Part shown: one piece after another, positions 5,076 through 5,328 of the stretch
Layout of the letters: each line of letters opens with the position of its first letter
How positions within the stretch are numbered: the first letter of the stretch is position 1
NCBI GenBank assembly: GCA_030050125.1
Contig: JASIJN010000215.1
Location: 1 to 5,328 of the forward strand
Reading direction: 5' to 3'
Length of the DNA stretch: 5,328 nt
From: Streptosporangiaceae bacterium
GTDB taxonomy: Bacteria; Actinomycetota; Actinomycetes; Streptosporangiales; Streptosporangiaceae
The notes under the pieces: model-generated
Seen by the model: only the letters and a program-made list of their open reading frames with translations
What the model was told of the DNA's origin: nothing
Database searches by the model: none
Made by a program: the position numbers and the translations under genes

Positions 5076-5328
5076 CCAGCAGCCTCCGTCCTTCGAACGC
5101 CCGGCCGAGCGTGACCTCATCGGCGTACTCAAGCTCGCCGCCGACCGGCAAGCCGCTGGCGGGCCTGGTCACCCGCAGCCCCATCGGCTTGACCAGCCGG
5201 GCCAGGTACGCGGCGGTGGCCTCGCCTTCGAGATTGGGGTCGGTGGCCAGGATCAGCTCGGTGACCGTCCCGTCGGCCAGGCGGGTCATCAGCTGGGATA
5301 TCCGCAGTTCATCAGGACCGATCCCGTC
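5068..5328 (-). CDS. recR: Recombination mediator RecR, C-terminal part (gene starts beyond the right edge)
   Basis: RecR works with RecO (and RecF) to load RecA onto SSB-coated single-stranded DNA in gap repair. The visible 86 residues cover the end of the Toprim domain and the C-terminal wrap. They begin [13 protein letters not shown], continue with [18 protein letters not shown], and end with [19 protein letters not shown] and then [10 protein letters not shown], all hallmark RecR sequence. Family length is about 200 residues, so the zinc finger and helix-hairpin-helix parts lie outside the window. The TAG stop (5068-5070) falls inside the DUF5063 gene. Confidence 0.96.
   Translation of the reverse strand, partial: DGIGPDELRISQLMTRLADGTVTELILATDPNLEGEATAAYLARLVKPMGLRVTRPASGLPVGGELEYADEVTLGRAFEGRRLLDV
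5083..5087 (-). promoter_or_regulatory. Ribosome binding site of the DUF5063 gene inside recR
   Basis: GGAGG lies 7 nt upstream of the ATG at 5073-5075, within the final recR codons. It fixes the DUF5063 start. Confidence 0.75.

Overview
The window is visibly GC-rich, and its real genes use G or C in most third codon positions. It carries recR, a DUF5063 gene, aspartate kinase and aspartate-semialdehyde dehydrogenase in that order. From memory this order is familiar from actinomycetes such as Streptomyces and Streptosporangiales-type genera. The genus cannot be fixed from this sequence alone. All five convincing genes lie on the minus strand, so transcription runs from high to low coordinates.

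Right side (5328 down to 2041) is conserved core. The 3' end of recR (recombinational repair) overlaps a DUF5063 gene by 8 nt. After a 108-nt gap come lysC and asd, joined by a TAATG stop/start overlap. LysC phosphorylates L-aspartate and Asd reduces the product to aspartate semialdehyde, the branch point for lysine/diaminopimelate, threonine, methionine and isoleucine. LysC contains a well-placed internal Met that would yield a separate regulatory (beta) subunit, as in Corynebacterium and Bacillus. A modest intrinsic terminator lies 75 nt past the asd stop.

Middle (2040 down to 1252) is about 790 bp with no convincing gene. It holds several short inverted and direct repeats, including a 65-bp segment bounded by 10-bp inverted repeats and a sequence resembling an IS256-type end. 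It may be a scar of past insertions.

Left side is accessory. A small hypothetical gene (973-1251) has one TTA leucine codon. A 366-bp spacer contains a strong hairpin and several GTTAC-type palindromes. Then comes the N-terminal part of a metal-dependent amidohydrolase, cut by the window edge.

I do not see an undescribed multi-gene system here. The items most worth a second look are the repeat-bearing gap, the palindromes upstream of the amidohydrolase, the unusual residues in Asd and the amidohydrolase, and the uncharacterised DUF5063 partner of RecR.
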